From positions 7,737,001 to 7,801,000 of the forward strand of contig NZ_CP118574.1 in assembly GCF_028898845.1 (NCBI RefSeq): DNA of 64,000 nt. The letters run 5' to 3'. Under the pieces are notes generated by a model, which was not told where the DNA came from, made no database searches, and saw only the letters and a program-made list of their open reading frames with translations. Each line of letters starts with the position of its first letter. The first letter of the stretch is position 1. Of the stretch, positions 55,901 to 63,919 are shown one piece after another. The stretch is from Streptomyces sp. WZ-12 (GTDB lineage Bacteria > Actinomycetota > Actinomycetes > Streptomycetales > Streptomycetaceae). The position numbers were made by a program, and so were the translations under genes.

Positions 55901-58900
55901 CACGCGGCAGAAGACCTCGACGGTGAGGTCGTCGACGATGTCGAGCGCGTCGTTGTCGGGGACCTCCAGGCAGGCCCCGCCGGTGAGTTCGACGGCCCAC
56001 GACTGCTCGTAGGCGACGGCGAGGTGGCTCCACTCACGCAGCGGGAAGGCGGCGCGGCTGGCGACGAGACGGTCGCCGACACCGGCGACGATGCGGTAGC
56101 CGCTCTCCTCCTGGGTGAGCTCGGTGGGGGCGGGCACGGTGCCGAAGCCCTGGCGGAACGCGGCATCACGGCCCTTGGCGGAACGGTCGGCGACGCCCGG
56201 TTTCCCGGCGACGGTCGGGGCGGGAGCGACGTAGGGCCAGTACCCCGCGAGCCCTGTCTCGTCGCCGGTGAGCCGCTTGCGCATCCGGTCGCGGACCTCG
56301 GCCGCGGTGCGCGCGGTGCCCCACAGCCGGACCTCGTCCATGTCGACGCGCGCGTAGTCGGGGACCCAGCCCGAGTAGCTACTGCCGAAGCTGAACGGGC
56401 CCTCGCCCTGGTAGTGGCCGCCCGCGACCCGCCGGGCGATCTCGGTGCCGTCCCGGTAGATCACCTGCTCACGGGTGGCCGTCCTGTAGACGCAGGCCCA
56501 GTGGTGCCACTCGGCGTCGGTGTACTTCTCCTCGGTGTCGAGGTCGTCACCGTAGAACGCGAAGGTGAAGACGCCGTCCGCGCGGAAACCGATGTGCAGG
56601 GAGCGACGGGTCTCGCCGGTGCTGTCGGTGCCGTGGCCGACGATGATCTGCGGTTTCCCCTGCGGGGGCGTGGGGCGCCGGGCCCAGAACTCCACCGTGA
56701 AGTCGGCGTCGGCCAGGTCGATTCTGCCCGTGGTGATGCCGATCATGCCCTTGCCGTCGAAGGACAGCGCGGCGGCGGGCGGCGTGGGCGGGGCGAGCAG
56801 CCCCAGGGTGAAGGGGCTGTCACCGGTGTTGGCGTGGACGACGCGGGCCACCTCACGTACCCGCTCGGGGTTGACCCACGCCTCGATGGTCAGGTCGCCG
56901 TTGCTGGTGGTGTGGTCGAGCCCGGTCCGGGTGCTTGCGATGTTCTGCCGCCCGTCGAAGGCGTACGCGCGGCCGGGCCTGTCGGCGCGCCAGCGCCCGC
57001 CGTACCCGGGCACGAGGTCGGCGGGCGCACCGAGCGGTACCTCGGTAGCCGCACCGGCGTCGGCGAAGACGAGCCGGGAGCCGGCCGAGAGCGGGACGCC
57101 GGGACGGTTGCTCTCCGCCTGTGTGTAGTCGTAGTTCTGGCCCGGGGCGCCGTTGACGATGGCGGCGAAGTCGGCGGCGCGGCGCGGGAGCCGGCGCCAG
57201 ATCTCGCTCTCGTCACCGTGCTCGACGGTCAGCTCGCACCGTCCCGGATCGCCGACGTCCATGATGCGGATGGTGACGTCGCCGAGGTCGGTGCCGGCGT
57301 CCCGTGCGGTGAAGGTGAGCGCCGTGCCGTCCCCGGCGGCGAACCCGCGGGAGGAACGCGTGATCTGGGTGTCGTGGTACGCGGCGAAGAACTGCCCGTT
57401 GGCACCCCGGAAATAGAGCACGACGTTGCCGGTGGCGCTGTCGAGCAGGTATGGGCGGTCGGCGCCGCGGGCGAACTCCAGCAGGGCGCCGCAGCAGCTG
57501 AGTCCGGTGCGGTCGAGGGAGAGCCGGGGCACAGACAGGGCGATGTCATCGGCGCCCTTGAGGCCGCCGGTGAGGCGGGCGAGTTCCTCGCGCTTGGCGG
57601 TCAATTCGGCTTGGAGAGCGGCGAGTTCGCGCTGGAGGCGAGAGATGTTCTCGGAGCCTGCCTCGGCCTCGGGCAGACGTGCCCCTATGGCTTCGACGCG
57701 TTCTTTGAGATCACGTGCATGGGAGTCGGCGTCGACGCGGAACGTGGTCCGCTCCAGGGCGATGAGGCCTTCGCCGGAGCGGGTGACGGTGTCGCAGTCG
57801 TACTGCACGCCCCGTTCGGTACTGATGTGATCGATGGCGCTGATGGCCCGTCCGCTGTCGCGGTTGACGATGACGACGTGGCCGTCGCCCTGTTCACGCA
57901 CGGTGAACCGAGTGAGTCTGGTGTGCCTGTTGTCGCGGGGTTCCAGCGCCAGTGGTGCGCCGTTGTCCCGGCTTCCTCCCTCGGCCTGTGCGTCAAGGCC
58001 CTTCGTGCTGCGCAGCTGGTAGCAACGATGGCCGTCCTGGTAATCGTCCACCGGGTTGAAGGCCCACACGGCATACCGCGCGTCCTTGTCAGCGGTACGG
58101 ACCACCGGAGCGCCCCAGTAGCCGTCGTCCCGTACCGCGAGGTACTGCTCCTTGTCCTGGTAGGTGAGCTTGAACCGCAGGCGGTAGAGCCACGCGGTGA
58201 GGTCGCCTTCCAACTCGGCGCGCAGCGCCTCGCCTTCCTCGCGCAGCCGTACCGGATCCGCGGTCTGCCGCTTGAGCCGTGCGAGCTCGGTCTCCTTGAC
58301 CGCTGCCTGTTGGTCCAGGTGCCGTACCTGGGCGTCCAGCGCACTGATCGCCTCAACGTCTCCGCTGGCCTCCGGCGCGCTCAGCACGGGCAGGGACAGC
58401 TCGTCGGGGATCTGGGCCAGTCGGCCGTCGCGGCCGACACCGAAGTCGACGGTGGCGAGGTACGCCTCGTCGGTGGCGGCGCCGGTCTTCGGGTCGGGGC
58501 CCGAGGTCGCGTACGAAACGAGCACGCGGGCCTGGCGCTTGACCGGCTTGGGCGTCTGCTCGTAGCCGACTGCGGTGTCCTCCTGCTGGTGGTAGAGGAC
58601 GGCGGACAGGCCGGAGACCGGACTGCGGCCGGCGACGGTGAAGCTGTCGCGACGCACGCCCGGGTGGTCGCCGAGGGGCGCCTCGGAGGTCACCCACCGC
58701 GGCCCGCCGTGCAGTTCGCCGTGCCGGCCGTGGTCGGTCTGGTCGTGCAGGCGGGTGCCGGAGCCCTCGTCGAAACGGTAGTAGGCGGTCAGGCCGGGGT
58801 CGTTGCCGATGAGCCGGATGCCCTTGTCCCGTGTGAGTTCGCCGGCGGTGCGGGCGCGGTCCCACACGCGTACCTCGTCGAGTTCGGCGCGGACGCTGCC

Positions 58901-60298
58901 GTGCCACAGGGCCTTGCCCAGCACCAGCGGACCGGTACCGGTGTAGTCGCCGTCCGCGACGCGACTGCCGATCTCCTCGCCGTCGCGGTAGACGGTCTGG
59001 CGGCGGCCGGCACGCTGATAGACGCAGGCCCAGTGGTGCCAGTCGGTGTCGTCGGCGCGGGCTTCGGTGGTGAGGTCGTCGGCGTAGAAGGCGAACGTGA
59101 AGCGGCCGTCGTCACGGAAGCCGATGTGCAGGGAGGCACGGTCGGCGCCCTTCTCGTCGCCATGGCCGACGAGGAATTCCTCACGGCCGTCGGTGGCGGT
59201 GCGCCGGGCCCAGAACTCGACGGTGAAGTCACCCGCGAACGACGGGGCGTCGGCCACTCGTACCCGCGCGTCGTCCTCGCCGAAGCGCAGGGCCGTCTCC
59301 GCGTAGCCCGCTGTGCTGACCACAGGTACCAGGGGCTGTCCGGTGAACGGGCAGGTGCCCGGCGCGGGTTCGTAGACGGCGTCGCGGTGGGCGGGGTCGG
59401 GACTGGTCCACGCCTGGGTGCCCTGGAGGTTGAACAGGCCGTCGCCGCTCTGCTCGATGTTGAACGAGTCGATGCGGCCGGAGGCGTCGTTGTGGGCGAA
59501 GAGCTGCCAGCGCTGTCGGCCGTGTACCGCGGTGGGCACGAGCAGCGCGGTGAAACGCCCGCCGGAGAGGTTGCGGACGAACGACAGCTCCTGCGTGGGC
59601 TCGTGGAAGGGACGGCCTTCCATGTCCGCCGTGCCAAGGCTGTCCTTGGCCGAATCCGGCCGGGTCTTGTGCCGGCTGCGGCGGTAACGGGCCTCCAGGA
59701 CGGGTTTGAGCTCACCGTCGACCAACAGGAAGCGGTCGCACAGCAGCGTGTCCGCGACCAGGGGCACTTTCGCCCCGTCCCGGTCCTTCACGTAGTCGGT
59801 GCGCTCCGGGTCGCCGGACGACCCCCCGTCGGTCACCTTGTGGACGGCGTCGGGGTGGTCGCCCGCGACCGACTGACGCAGCACGACGATATGGGTGCCG
59901 TCGGACAGCGCGTGGAAGGGGGCGAGCGCGGTGAGCCGTGCGGTGGTGGACAGGAATGGGTCCCGCTCGTCGTCGTCCAGCCGTTCGCCCGGCGCGGCCT
60001 CGACCCGGCCGCCGCGCTTGACGGCCGGTAAGGCGGTGGCGCCCACGGCCGCGAAGCCCACATTGGATATCTCGGTGGGGAAGCGGAGCGGCAGCGGGTT
60101 CTCCGACCAGTACGCGGCGTCGAGTTCCCCCTTGCCGTCGTCATGGCGGGTGAGGTCGAGCACCGAGTACACCAGCCGCCGCTGGTCGTCCATGGCCAGT
60201 GCCACCGTCGTGCCTTGATGGCGCACCGTGGTGGTGTGCACATAGGAACGGTCGCTGTAGACCTTCAGCAGCTGCTGCTCACTGGACAAGCTGGACAA
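52913..60298 (-). CDS. Giant multi-LamG, coiled-coil protein of unknown function
   Basis: About 2,461 residues. The start is TTG 60298, with AGGAG six bases upstream; a nominal start at 60403 adds non-protein-like sequence. Domain order by eye: a unique N-terminal region; LamG/concanavalin-like jellyroll 1 (~336-523); coiled coil (~643-699); a beta-rich, trefoil-like stretch (~706-836); second coiled coil (~854-913); a partial LamG and then jellyroll 2 (~1110-1356); jellyroll 3 (~1433-1673); a half LamG (~1684-1798); a unique ~660-residue C-terminus with a Gly/Ser/Val segment. LamG 1 and 2 share DFTVEFWARR, SLHIGF, WHHWACVY and DEVR. No signal peptide is visible. Codon 90 is TTA. Single gene with its own terminator. 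Confidence 0.9.
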   Translation of the reverse strand: MSSLSSEQQLLKVYSDRSYVHTTTVRHQGTTVALAMDDQRRLVYSVLDLTRHDDGKGELDAAYWSENPLPLRFPTEISNVGFAAVGATALPAVKRGGRVEAAPGERLDDDERDPFLSTTARLTALAPFHALSDGTHIVVLRQSVAGDHPDAVHKVTDGGSSGDPERTDYVKDRDGAKVPLVADTLLCDRFLLVDGELKPVLEARYRRSRHKTRPDSAKDSLGTADMEGRPFHEPTQELSFVRNLSGGRFTALLVPTAVHGRQRWQLFAHNDASGRIDSFNIEQSGDGLFNLQGTQAWTSPDPAHRDAVYEPAPGTCPFTGQPLVPVVSTAGYAETALRFGEDDARVRVADAPSFAGDFTVEFWARRTATDGREEFLVGHGDEKGADRASLHIGFRDDGRFTFAFYADDLTTEARADDTDWHHWACVYQRAGRRQTVYRDGEEIGSRVADGDYTGTGPLVLGKALWHGSVRAELDEVRVWDRARTAGELTRDKGIRLIGNDPGLTAYYRFDEGSGTRLHDQTDHGRHGELHGGPRWVTSEAPLGDHPGVRRDSFTVAGRSPVSGLSAVLYHQQEDTAVGYEQTPKPVKRQARVLVSYATSGPDPKTGAATDEAYLATVDFGVGRDGRLAQIPDELSLPVLSAPEASGDVEAISALDAQVRHLDQQAAVKETELARLKRQTADPVRLREEGEALRAELEGDLTAWLYRLRFKLTYQDKEQYLAVRDDGYWGAPVVRTADKDARYAVWAFNPVDDYQDGHRCYQLRSTKGLDAQAEGGSRDNGAPLALEPRDNRHTRLTRFTVREQGDGHVVIVNRDSGRAISAIDHISTERGVQYDCDTVTRSGEGLIALERTTFRVDADSHARDLKERVEAIGARLPEAEAGSENISRLQRELAALQAELTAKREELARLTGGLKGADDIALSVPRLSLDRTGLSCCGALLEFARGADRPYLLDSATGNVVLYFRGANGQFFAAYHDTQITRSSRGFAAGDGTALTFTARDAGTDLGDVTIRIMDVGDPGRCELTVEHGDESEIWRRLPRRAADFAAIVNGAPGQNYDYTQAESNRPGVPLSAGSRLVFADAGAATEVPLGAPADLVPGYGGRWRADRPGRAYAFDGRQNIASTRTGLDHTTSNGDLTIEAWVNPERVREVARVVHANTGDSPFTLGLLAPPTPPAAALSFDGKGMIGITTGRIDLADADFTVEFWARRPTPPQGKPQIIVGHGTDSTGETRRSLHIGFRADGVFTFAFYGDDLDTEEKYTDAEWHHWACVYRTATREQVIYRDGTEIARRVAGGHYQGEGPFSFGSSYSGWVPDYARVDMDEVRLWGTARTAAEVRDRMRKRLTGDETGLAGYWPYVAPAPTVAGKPGVADRSAKGRDAAFRQGFGTVPAPTELTQEESGYRIVAGVGDRLVASRAAFPLREWSHLAVAYEQSWAVELTGGACLEVPDNDALDIVDDLTVEVFCRVDALGTAQGLLSKGRAADGAGGSMPYRLLVLPDGRLEFGFEEPDGKLVRFTSTEALTTGAFHRIAVVRKSGRSMQEHRGTKEVTAVGPDGKPVTQQVELVESVESREWQDIRFFVDGREAGTARYEGPGAKGNSGTLDIGRAHEGMETYAFTGVVAEVRVWGTARDAARLGSPVTARDHGITAHWTFEENAGNTAADTTGSHPARLRGARWTRNPDPRGSLFRLYRNGTSVACDPLEPTSESAGDYGDYGDEALCLGAMLKDDQPVQPFQGVLEDVRLWRTARTQEQLLDNLFTRLKGEKQDLLAYWSFDRASTDETADLIRDEGLRGNHLTLPDAPRRPTAVLSTAPVSSDTAQVRSALAAMRTPFHETIDGSPAVTEYADMQYTAKGDAFGVLKRAYGYLRDGRWHLVTGYKVGDLVSEWISQVQFDPQLTGYVEGAPPVPSENLTPNTMDPERSTYDGVAAVELTQAEEVVHSLSSARERSVDAAFGFALSNEVDVDMWMITAPLGFGVAKSMAKAKIAVGARGSLEFSNSWAEDTAVSQGENTTRATKVELAGSWEDPRHLLNPSVGRRYVPANMGFALVQSQTADLFALRLAHNGALVAYRIQPNLDIPKDWNVIPFPLNPRYTKQGTLDGTIGYDERGQVQDPDYAHARDHGEYSYHKPREAYAIKRRIQRDRQRLRSYYETVSTETHTADPTAERAGRVLGGALGGDASPGKARDTSGNRTGDGFSRRDIANTYVWTADGGFFAETTETTDAVSETTSGSYAFSGSVGASVGTAFEVMGVGVNAQLDASVGGGMTVTRARGKEATRSFGLSVKCEPSGNLQQYDAHRKPVFDAEGNPVNAPGKVDAYRFLSFYLGEDSEHFDTFFHKVVDPKWLENATDPNATALRQARQSDRKPPCWRVMHRVTFVSRVLPPVPPADAAPLERAMRQLDVESNYELVRRLDPYVKAAATGLPELSAAVRSALATHLPELSPHADDVVQFMAQYYGVED

Positions 60299-60558
60299 AT
60301 AACTCTCCTGGAGATCGCCGCACTGGACGCGGCATGTGCAGGGAACTGGGAAAACCCCCATGACCTGCGCCGTTCCCCGCCCACCGACGCAGCCGTCACA
60401 CATTTCCCCGACCGGGTAAGTCCGTCAAGGACGGGACCCGCGCGCTCTGTCCAAAATTCATCACCGGGCCGCTGTGGCGAACTCCCAGGCTCTGCCCCGC
60501 CGGACGACCCCCTCAAGCTGAACACAAAGACTTGACAGGGAACTACCAGGTGCCGCGC

Positions 60559-60593
60559 AGGTGCACTTGGCGGGCGGTGACCGTAGGTGCACT
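60559..60593. promoter_or_regulatory. Direct repeat AGGTGCACT upstream of the giant gene
   Basis: AGGTGCACT at 60559-60567 and again at 60585-60593, 26 bases apart. They are flanked by inverted CTACCAGG (60543-60550) and CCTGGTAG (60619-60626). About 260-295 bases upstream of the TTG start. Candidate regulator sites; no regulator is linked. Confidence 0.4.
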
Positions 60594-60675
60594 CAGCGGC
60601 GAAGACCCTGGAATGGTCCCTGGTAGCTCTCGAAAGCGGGCCGGCCATAACCCCCATGGTTAAGACTTCAGACAA

Positions 60676-60703
60676 GAGCCACCCGGGAAACCGGGCGGCT
60701 CTC
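60676..60703. terminator. Tetraloop hairpin
   Basis: AGAGCC-A-CCCGG, loop GAAA, CCGGG-C-GGCTCT: 11 pairs with one internal mismatch. The form resembles terminators that follow tRNA or rRNA genes in Streptomyces, yet no RNA gene adjoins it, so it may have arrived with the island. Confidence 0.55.
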
Positions 60704-60752
60704 GTGCGTTCCAGATCCGGACCGGAATCAGCTTGGTGAGCATGAGCGCCAG

Positions 60753-61301
60753 ATGGGGCCCGTGAGGACGACCGGCTGCAGATCCCGACCTTTCTCCGCC
60801 GGCGTCCCGGCCGGGCCGTTGCGGCGGGCGCACTGGGAGTGGACGGCCCGCCAGGCGTCCCGCGCAGACAAAGGCGACCGAAGCCACCCCGGCAGCTTTG
60901 ACCAGGCGTTCCTTGTACTTCCGCGGCATCCGGCTGCGGGTCAACATCGCCGCGCTGTCCCGGGGCACGACATCTTGCCCTGCCAACCCCTGCGCTGGCC
61001 GGAGGAGGTCCGCGACCCGGGCAACCTCGCCAGCCCAGCCCTGACGACCGAACGCGAGCTGGAACTTACCGAGTTGCTGGTCTCCGAGATGACCGGCGTG
61101 GAGGTCGAGGACCTGCACGACGTCTACTGCGAGGCCCTGAGCACACCGCGCCCCGTGATGCTGCACCCTGTTCGCGCGGCTGTCGCCGCCATCCGTACCG
61201 GCATCGCGTCGGAACTCGCTGACCAGGCGGTCGAACGGGCTCAGGTGGAAGATGACCTCTGGCCGTCCCGACGCGAGATCGAGCGCCTGAATTCGGCTGG
61301 G
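60753..61301 (+). pseudogene. Unidentified reading-frame remnant
   Basis: The plus frame reads with protein-like character over about 100 residues, for example LTTERELELTELLVSEMTGV and VEDLHDVYCEALSTPRPV, then runs into the direct repeat. The opposite strand is also open here, so the coding strand is uncertain. No family is recognised. Treat as a possible fragment only. Confidence 0.3.
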
Positions 61302-61402
61302 CGCCTCGGAACGGGCGGCCCGCTCGCCCGCCGACATGCCGCCAAGCGGGACGTCCCTATGCGTCTCGACCGGCGCAGTACGCGGGCGACGAAGCTGACT
61401 GC
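61302..61402. repeat. ~100-bp direct repeat, right copy
   Basis: The right-hand copy of the repeat at 52501-52598, in the same orientation. The extra bases are single-base insertions. The ~8.7 kb between copies is essentially the giant LamG gene with its control region. Confidence 0.85.
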
Positions 61403-61556
61403 GACCTGTCCCCCGAGATGCGGTCGGGCCCACTGTCGTCACGCTGCGGGCCCGACCCCGCACCGTGTGGACGACGGGCCCTGGACGATCAACGTAGGGC
61501 AATTTTGGGGTGCCGGCCTGGGTGACGAAGGTCCCCTGAGGCAGGGCCGCGTCATC

Positions 61557-61634
61557 GTGGCCGCCAGCAAGTACTCGCTGGAGTTGCGTGAGCGTGCGGT
61601 ACGGATGTATCGCACCACGGATCCGAAGCCGCAG
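61557..61634 (+). mobile_element. IS3-family OrfA fragment
   Basis: From GTG 61557 the frame reads AASKYSLELRERAVRMYRTT then DPKPQ, the standard N-terminus of IS3-family OrfA transposase subunits. It is cut after ~26 codons by unrelated sequence. Confidence 0.7.
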
Positions 61635-61658
61635 AATTCGTGTCCTGGCCGCGCGCGT

Positions 61659-61868
61659 CCATGAATCTGCCCACGCGGCGGTGACGCGGACCGATGACAT
61701 GGAACCTCCTGTCATGAGGCGGCAGACTGTCCACGGCGCCCCACCAACGTGACAGTGCCCGCCGCGCGCATAGTCGCGGTCGAGGCACTGTGGGCACGGA
61801 TCCGGGAACCGCTCCGCCTCTGCCAGGTCCCACTTCCGGCGCGGTGTCGCCTTCAGCTCCGCCAGCAC
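61659..61868 (-). pseudogene. Possible small Cys-rich zinc-binding frame
   Basis: From GTG 61868 the minus strand reads LAELKATPRRKWDLAEAERF, then DPCPQCLDRDYARGGHCHVG and TVCRLMTGGS. The four Cys and a His could form a zinc site. No clean stop follows before unrelated sequence, so this is probably the start of a disrupted gene. Family unknown. Confidence 0.4.
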
Positions 61869-61913
61869 CGCATCGAGTGACCCGGTGTCACGGACGAATG
61901 CCCTGCGGTGGTC

Positions 61914-63119
61914 TCACGCTCCGCGTAGTGCGGTGGTGGGGGGCATGCGGGCGGCGCGCAGGGCGGGGTAGATGCCTGCGGTTGTGGCGACGAGCATGGC
62001 GGTGAGAGGGCCTGCGGCGAGGGTGTGGAGGGGGACGCTCGCGGGCCAGCCTTGGGCAGCGGCGTAGGTGTACACCGTGAGGGCGCCGCCGACGGCTCCG
62101 GCGAGACCGCCCCCCAGTCCCAGCAGGATGGCCTCGATGAGGAACTGGGTTGCCACCTGTCCGCTGCGGGCGCCCAGGGCCCGGCGCAGGCCGATCTCGC
62201 CGCGGCGTTCCATGACGCCGACGACCATGGTGTTGGCGATGCCGACGCCGCCGACGAGGAGGGCGACTGCGGCGAGCGTGAGGACCAGGCCGGTCATGGT
62301 GTTCTGAGTCTCGGTGCGGGCCTTGAGGAGGTCGGAGGGGCGGGTGACTGCGACTTCGGTGGGGTGGGCGGGGTTGGCGGTGGCTCCGGCCACGGACTGC
62401 ACGGCGTCGACCCGCTCGGGGTGGGCTTGTACGTATACGGCGGAGGCGGTGCCGTCGGCGCCCAGGTGGGCGGTGGCCTGGGGCCAACCAACGAGGGCGG
62501 AGGTGTCGAGGTCGGGGATGAGTTCGTTGGGTTGAAGGATGCCGATGACGGCGTACCACTGGCCGCCGAGCCAGACCTCTTGGCCGGGTGTGCTGATGCC
62601 GAGGCGGCCGGCGGCCTGGTCGCCGAGCACGGTGACAGGGAGGTGCTGGCTGGCGGTGTCCAGCCAGCGGCCGGAGCGCAGTTGGGCGTGCAGGACGTCC
62701 GGGAGGCTGAGCCGGGCCGCCTCGACGGCGATGCTGCCGTTCTGCTCGGTGGGCACCAGGTCGCTGCGGTAGACGTGGGCGGTGGTGTCGCCGGTCGCGG
62801 TGACCCGCTGGACGGGGGCGATGTTGGCGAGCATCTTCTCGGCCTCGGGGGGCAGGGGCACCTTCTTCTGGTCGGTGTCCTTGCCGGGGCCCACGGTGAT
62901 CACGTTCGAGCCGAGCCGGTCCAGGCGTTCCAGGAGATGGGCCTGGTTGGAGGAGGAGATCCCGGTGACCGCGACGGCGGCGGCGATGCCGAGTGAGATG
63001 CCGAGCGCCGACAGCGCCGAGCGCAAGCGGCGGGTGCGCGGGCCGAGCAGGCCCAGGCGCAGCAGGTCGGCGGGGCTCAGCCGGGTGGGACGCGGCGTGG
63101 TGATGTTACGGCGTTTCAA
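61914..63119 (-). CDS. MacB/FtsX-type ABC transporter permease
   Basis: 401 residues. The first helix LRSALSALGISLGIAAAVAVTG is followed by a large external MacB_PCD-type domain (~60-270), then three membrane helices (TGLVLTLAAVALLVGGVGIANTM, a second in AILLGLGGGLAGAVGGALTVY, a third ending AALRA). Between them is the conserved ERRGEIGLRRALGARSGQVATQFLIEA cytoplasmic segment. It works with the LolD-like ATPase and the adaptor upstream as a tripartite-like exporter of peptides or lipoproteins; in Gram-positives such systems often handle antimicrobial peptides. Its ATG overlaps the ATPase stop (ATGA). Confidence 0.93.
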   Translation of the reverse strand: MKRRNITTPRPTRLSPADLLRLGLLGPRTRRLRSALSALGISLGIAAAVAVTGISSSNQAHLLERLDRLGSNVITVGPGKDTDQKKVPLPPEAEKMLANIAPVQRVTATGDTTAHVYRSDLVPTEQNGSIAVEAARLSLPDVLHAQLRSGRWLDTASQHLPVTVLGDQAAGRLGISTPGQEVWLGGQWYAVIGILQPNELIPDLDTSALVGWPQATAHLGADGTASAVYVQAHPERVDAVQSVAGATANPAHPTEVAVTRPSDLLKARTETQNTMTGLVLTLAAVALLVGGVGIANTMVVGVMERRGEIGLRRALGARSGQVATQFLIEAILLGLGGGLAGAVGGALTVYTYAAAQGWPASVPLHTLAAGPLTAMLVATTAGIYPALRAARMPPTTALRGA

Positions 63120-63919
63120 CGGGACGCCTCCTCAGGGGCGTTGCCTCCGTCGGGGGTGTCGCTCTCGCCGGATTCCGGGAGCTGCGGAGAGGCGCTGGTC
63201 TCGTCGAAGGCTATGCGGCCGTCCTGGATGCCGATGCGGCGGGGGAAGGAGGCGGCCAGGTCGCGGTCGTGGGTGATGACCATCACGGTGGTACCTGTTG
63301 TGTTCAGGTGGCGCAACAGTTCGACGACGGCGGCTCCGGAGGCGGTGTCCAGAGCTCCAGTCGGCTCGTCGGCGAGCAGCAGGGCGGGGCGGCCGACGAG
63401 GGCGCGGGCGATGGCGACTCGCTGCTGTTCGCCGCCGGACAGCTGGCTGGGGTGATGGTCGAGTCGGTGGCCGAGGCCAACCTCGCGCAGTGCCTCGATG
63501 GCGCGTGAGCGGCGTAGCGAGGGGCTGGTACCGCTGTAGAGCAGGCCGGTGGTGACGTTCTCGACGGTGGTGAGGCCGGGCAGCAGGAAGAACTGCTGGA
63601 AGACGAAGCCGATGCGGTGGGCGCGCAGGGCGGCCACCTCCGGCTCCGTGAGGGTGGTCAGGTCGTCTCCTTCGAAGAGGAGTTGTCCATCGGTGGGCCG
63701 GTCGAGGGAGCCGAGCAGGGCGAGCAGGGTGGATTTGCCTGAGCCGGAGGGGCCGACGACGGCGACGAGTTCGCCCGGCGTCACGGTCAGGTCGATGTCG
63801 TGCAGGATGCGCAAGGGGGGCGTGGTGGGGTGTTTGCCGGGATATTCCTTGACGATGCCGCGCAGTTCCAGGACCGGTGGCACAGACGCCTTGTCGGGTG
63901 CGTCGAAGAGCGTGGTCAT
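63116..63919 (-). CDS. LolD/MacB-type ABC ATP-binding protein
   Basis: 267 residues. Walker A GPSGSGKS, Q-loop VFQQFFLLPGLT, signature LSGGEQQRVAIARAL, Walker B LLLADEPTGALD and the His switch TVMVITHDRDLA are all typical of the LolD/MacB class. A short acidic C-terminal tail (DTPDGGNAPEEASR) follows. ATGA overlaps on both sides couple it to the adaptor gene before and the permease gene after. Confidence 0.95.
   Translation of the reverse strand: MTTLFDAPDKASVPPVLELRGIVKEYPGKHPTTPPLRILHDIDLTVTPGELVAVVGPSGSGKSTLLALLGSLDRPTDGQLLFEGDDLTTLTEPEVAALRAHRIGFVFQQFFLLPGLTTVENVTTGLLYSGTSPSLRRSRAIEALREVGLGHRLDHHPSQLSGGEQQRVAIARALVGRPALLLADEPTGALDTASGAAVVELLRHLNTTGTTVMVITHDRDLAASFPRRIGIQDGRIAFDETSASPQLPESGESDTPDGGNAPEEASR

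Larger units (their letters stand above)
60299..61913. other. Upstream region of the giant gene and mobile-element debris
   Basis: About 1.6 kb without an intact gene. 60299-60660 is the giant gene's promoter/leader and is comparatively AT-rich. From 60676 on it is a series of fragments: a tRNA-style hairpin, an unidentified reading frame, the right copy of the direct repeat, an IS3 orfA start and a zinc-finger-like frame. Confidence 0.7.

Noticed and set aside
56024..60031. 1,335-residue plus-strand open frame opposite the giant gene
   Set aside because: It is rich in Gly/Val/Ala/Arg with no domain pattern, while the minus strand has clear LamG and coiled-coil signals and a ribosome site.
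60676..60703. tRNA or attachment site suggested by the tetraloop hairpin
   Set aside because: No cloverleaf can be built from the flanking sequence and no second att copy or integrase is visible.
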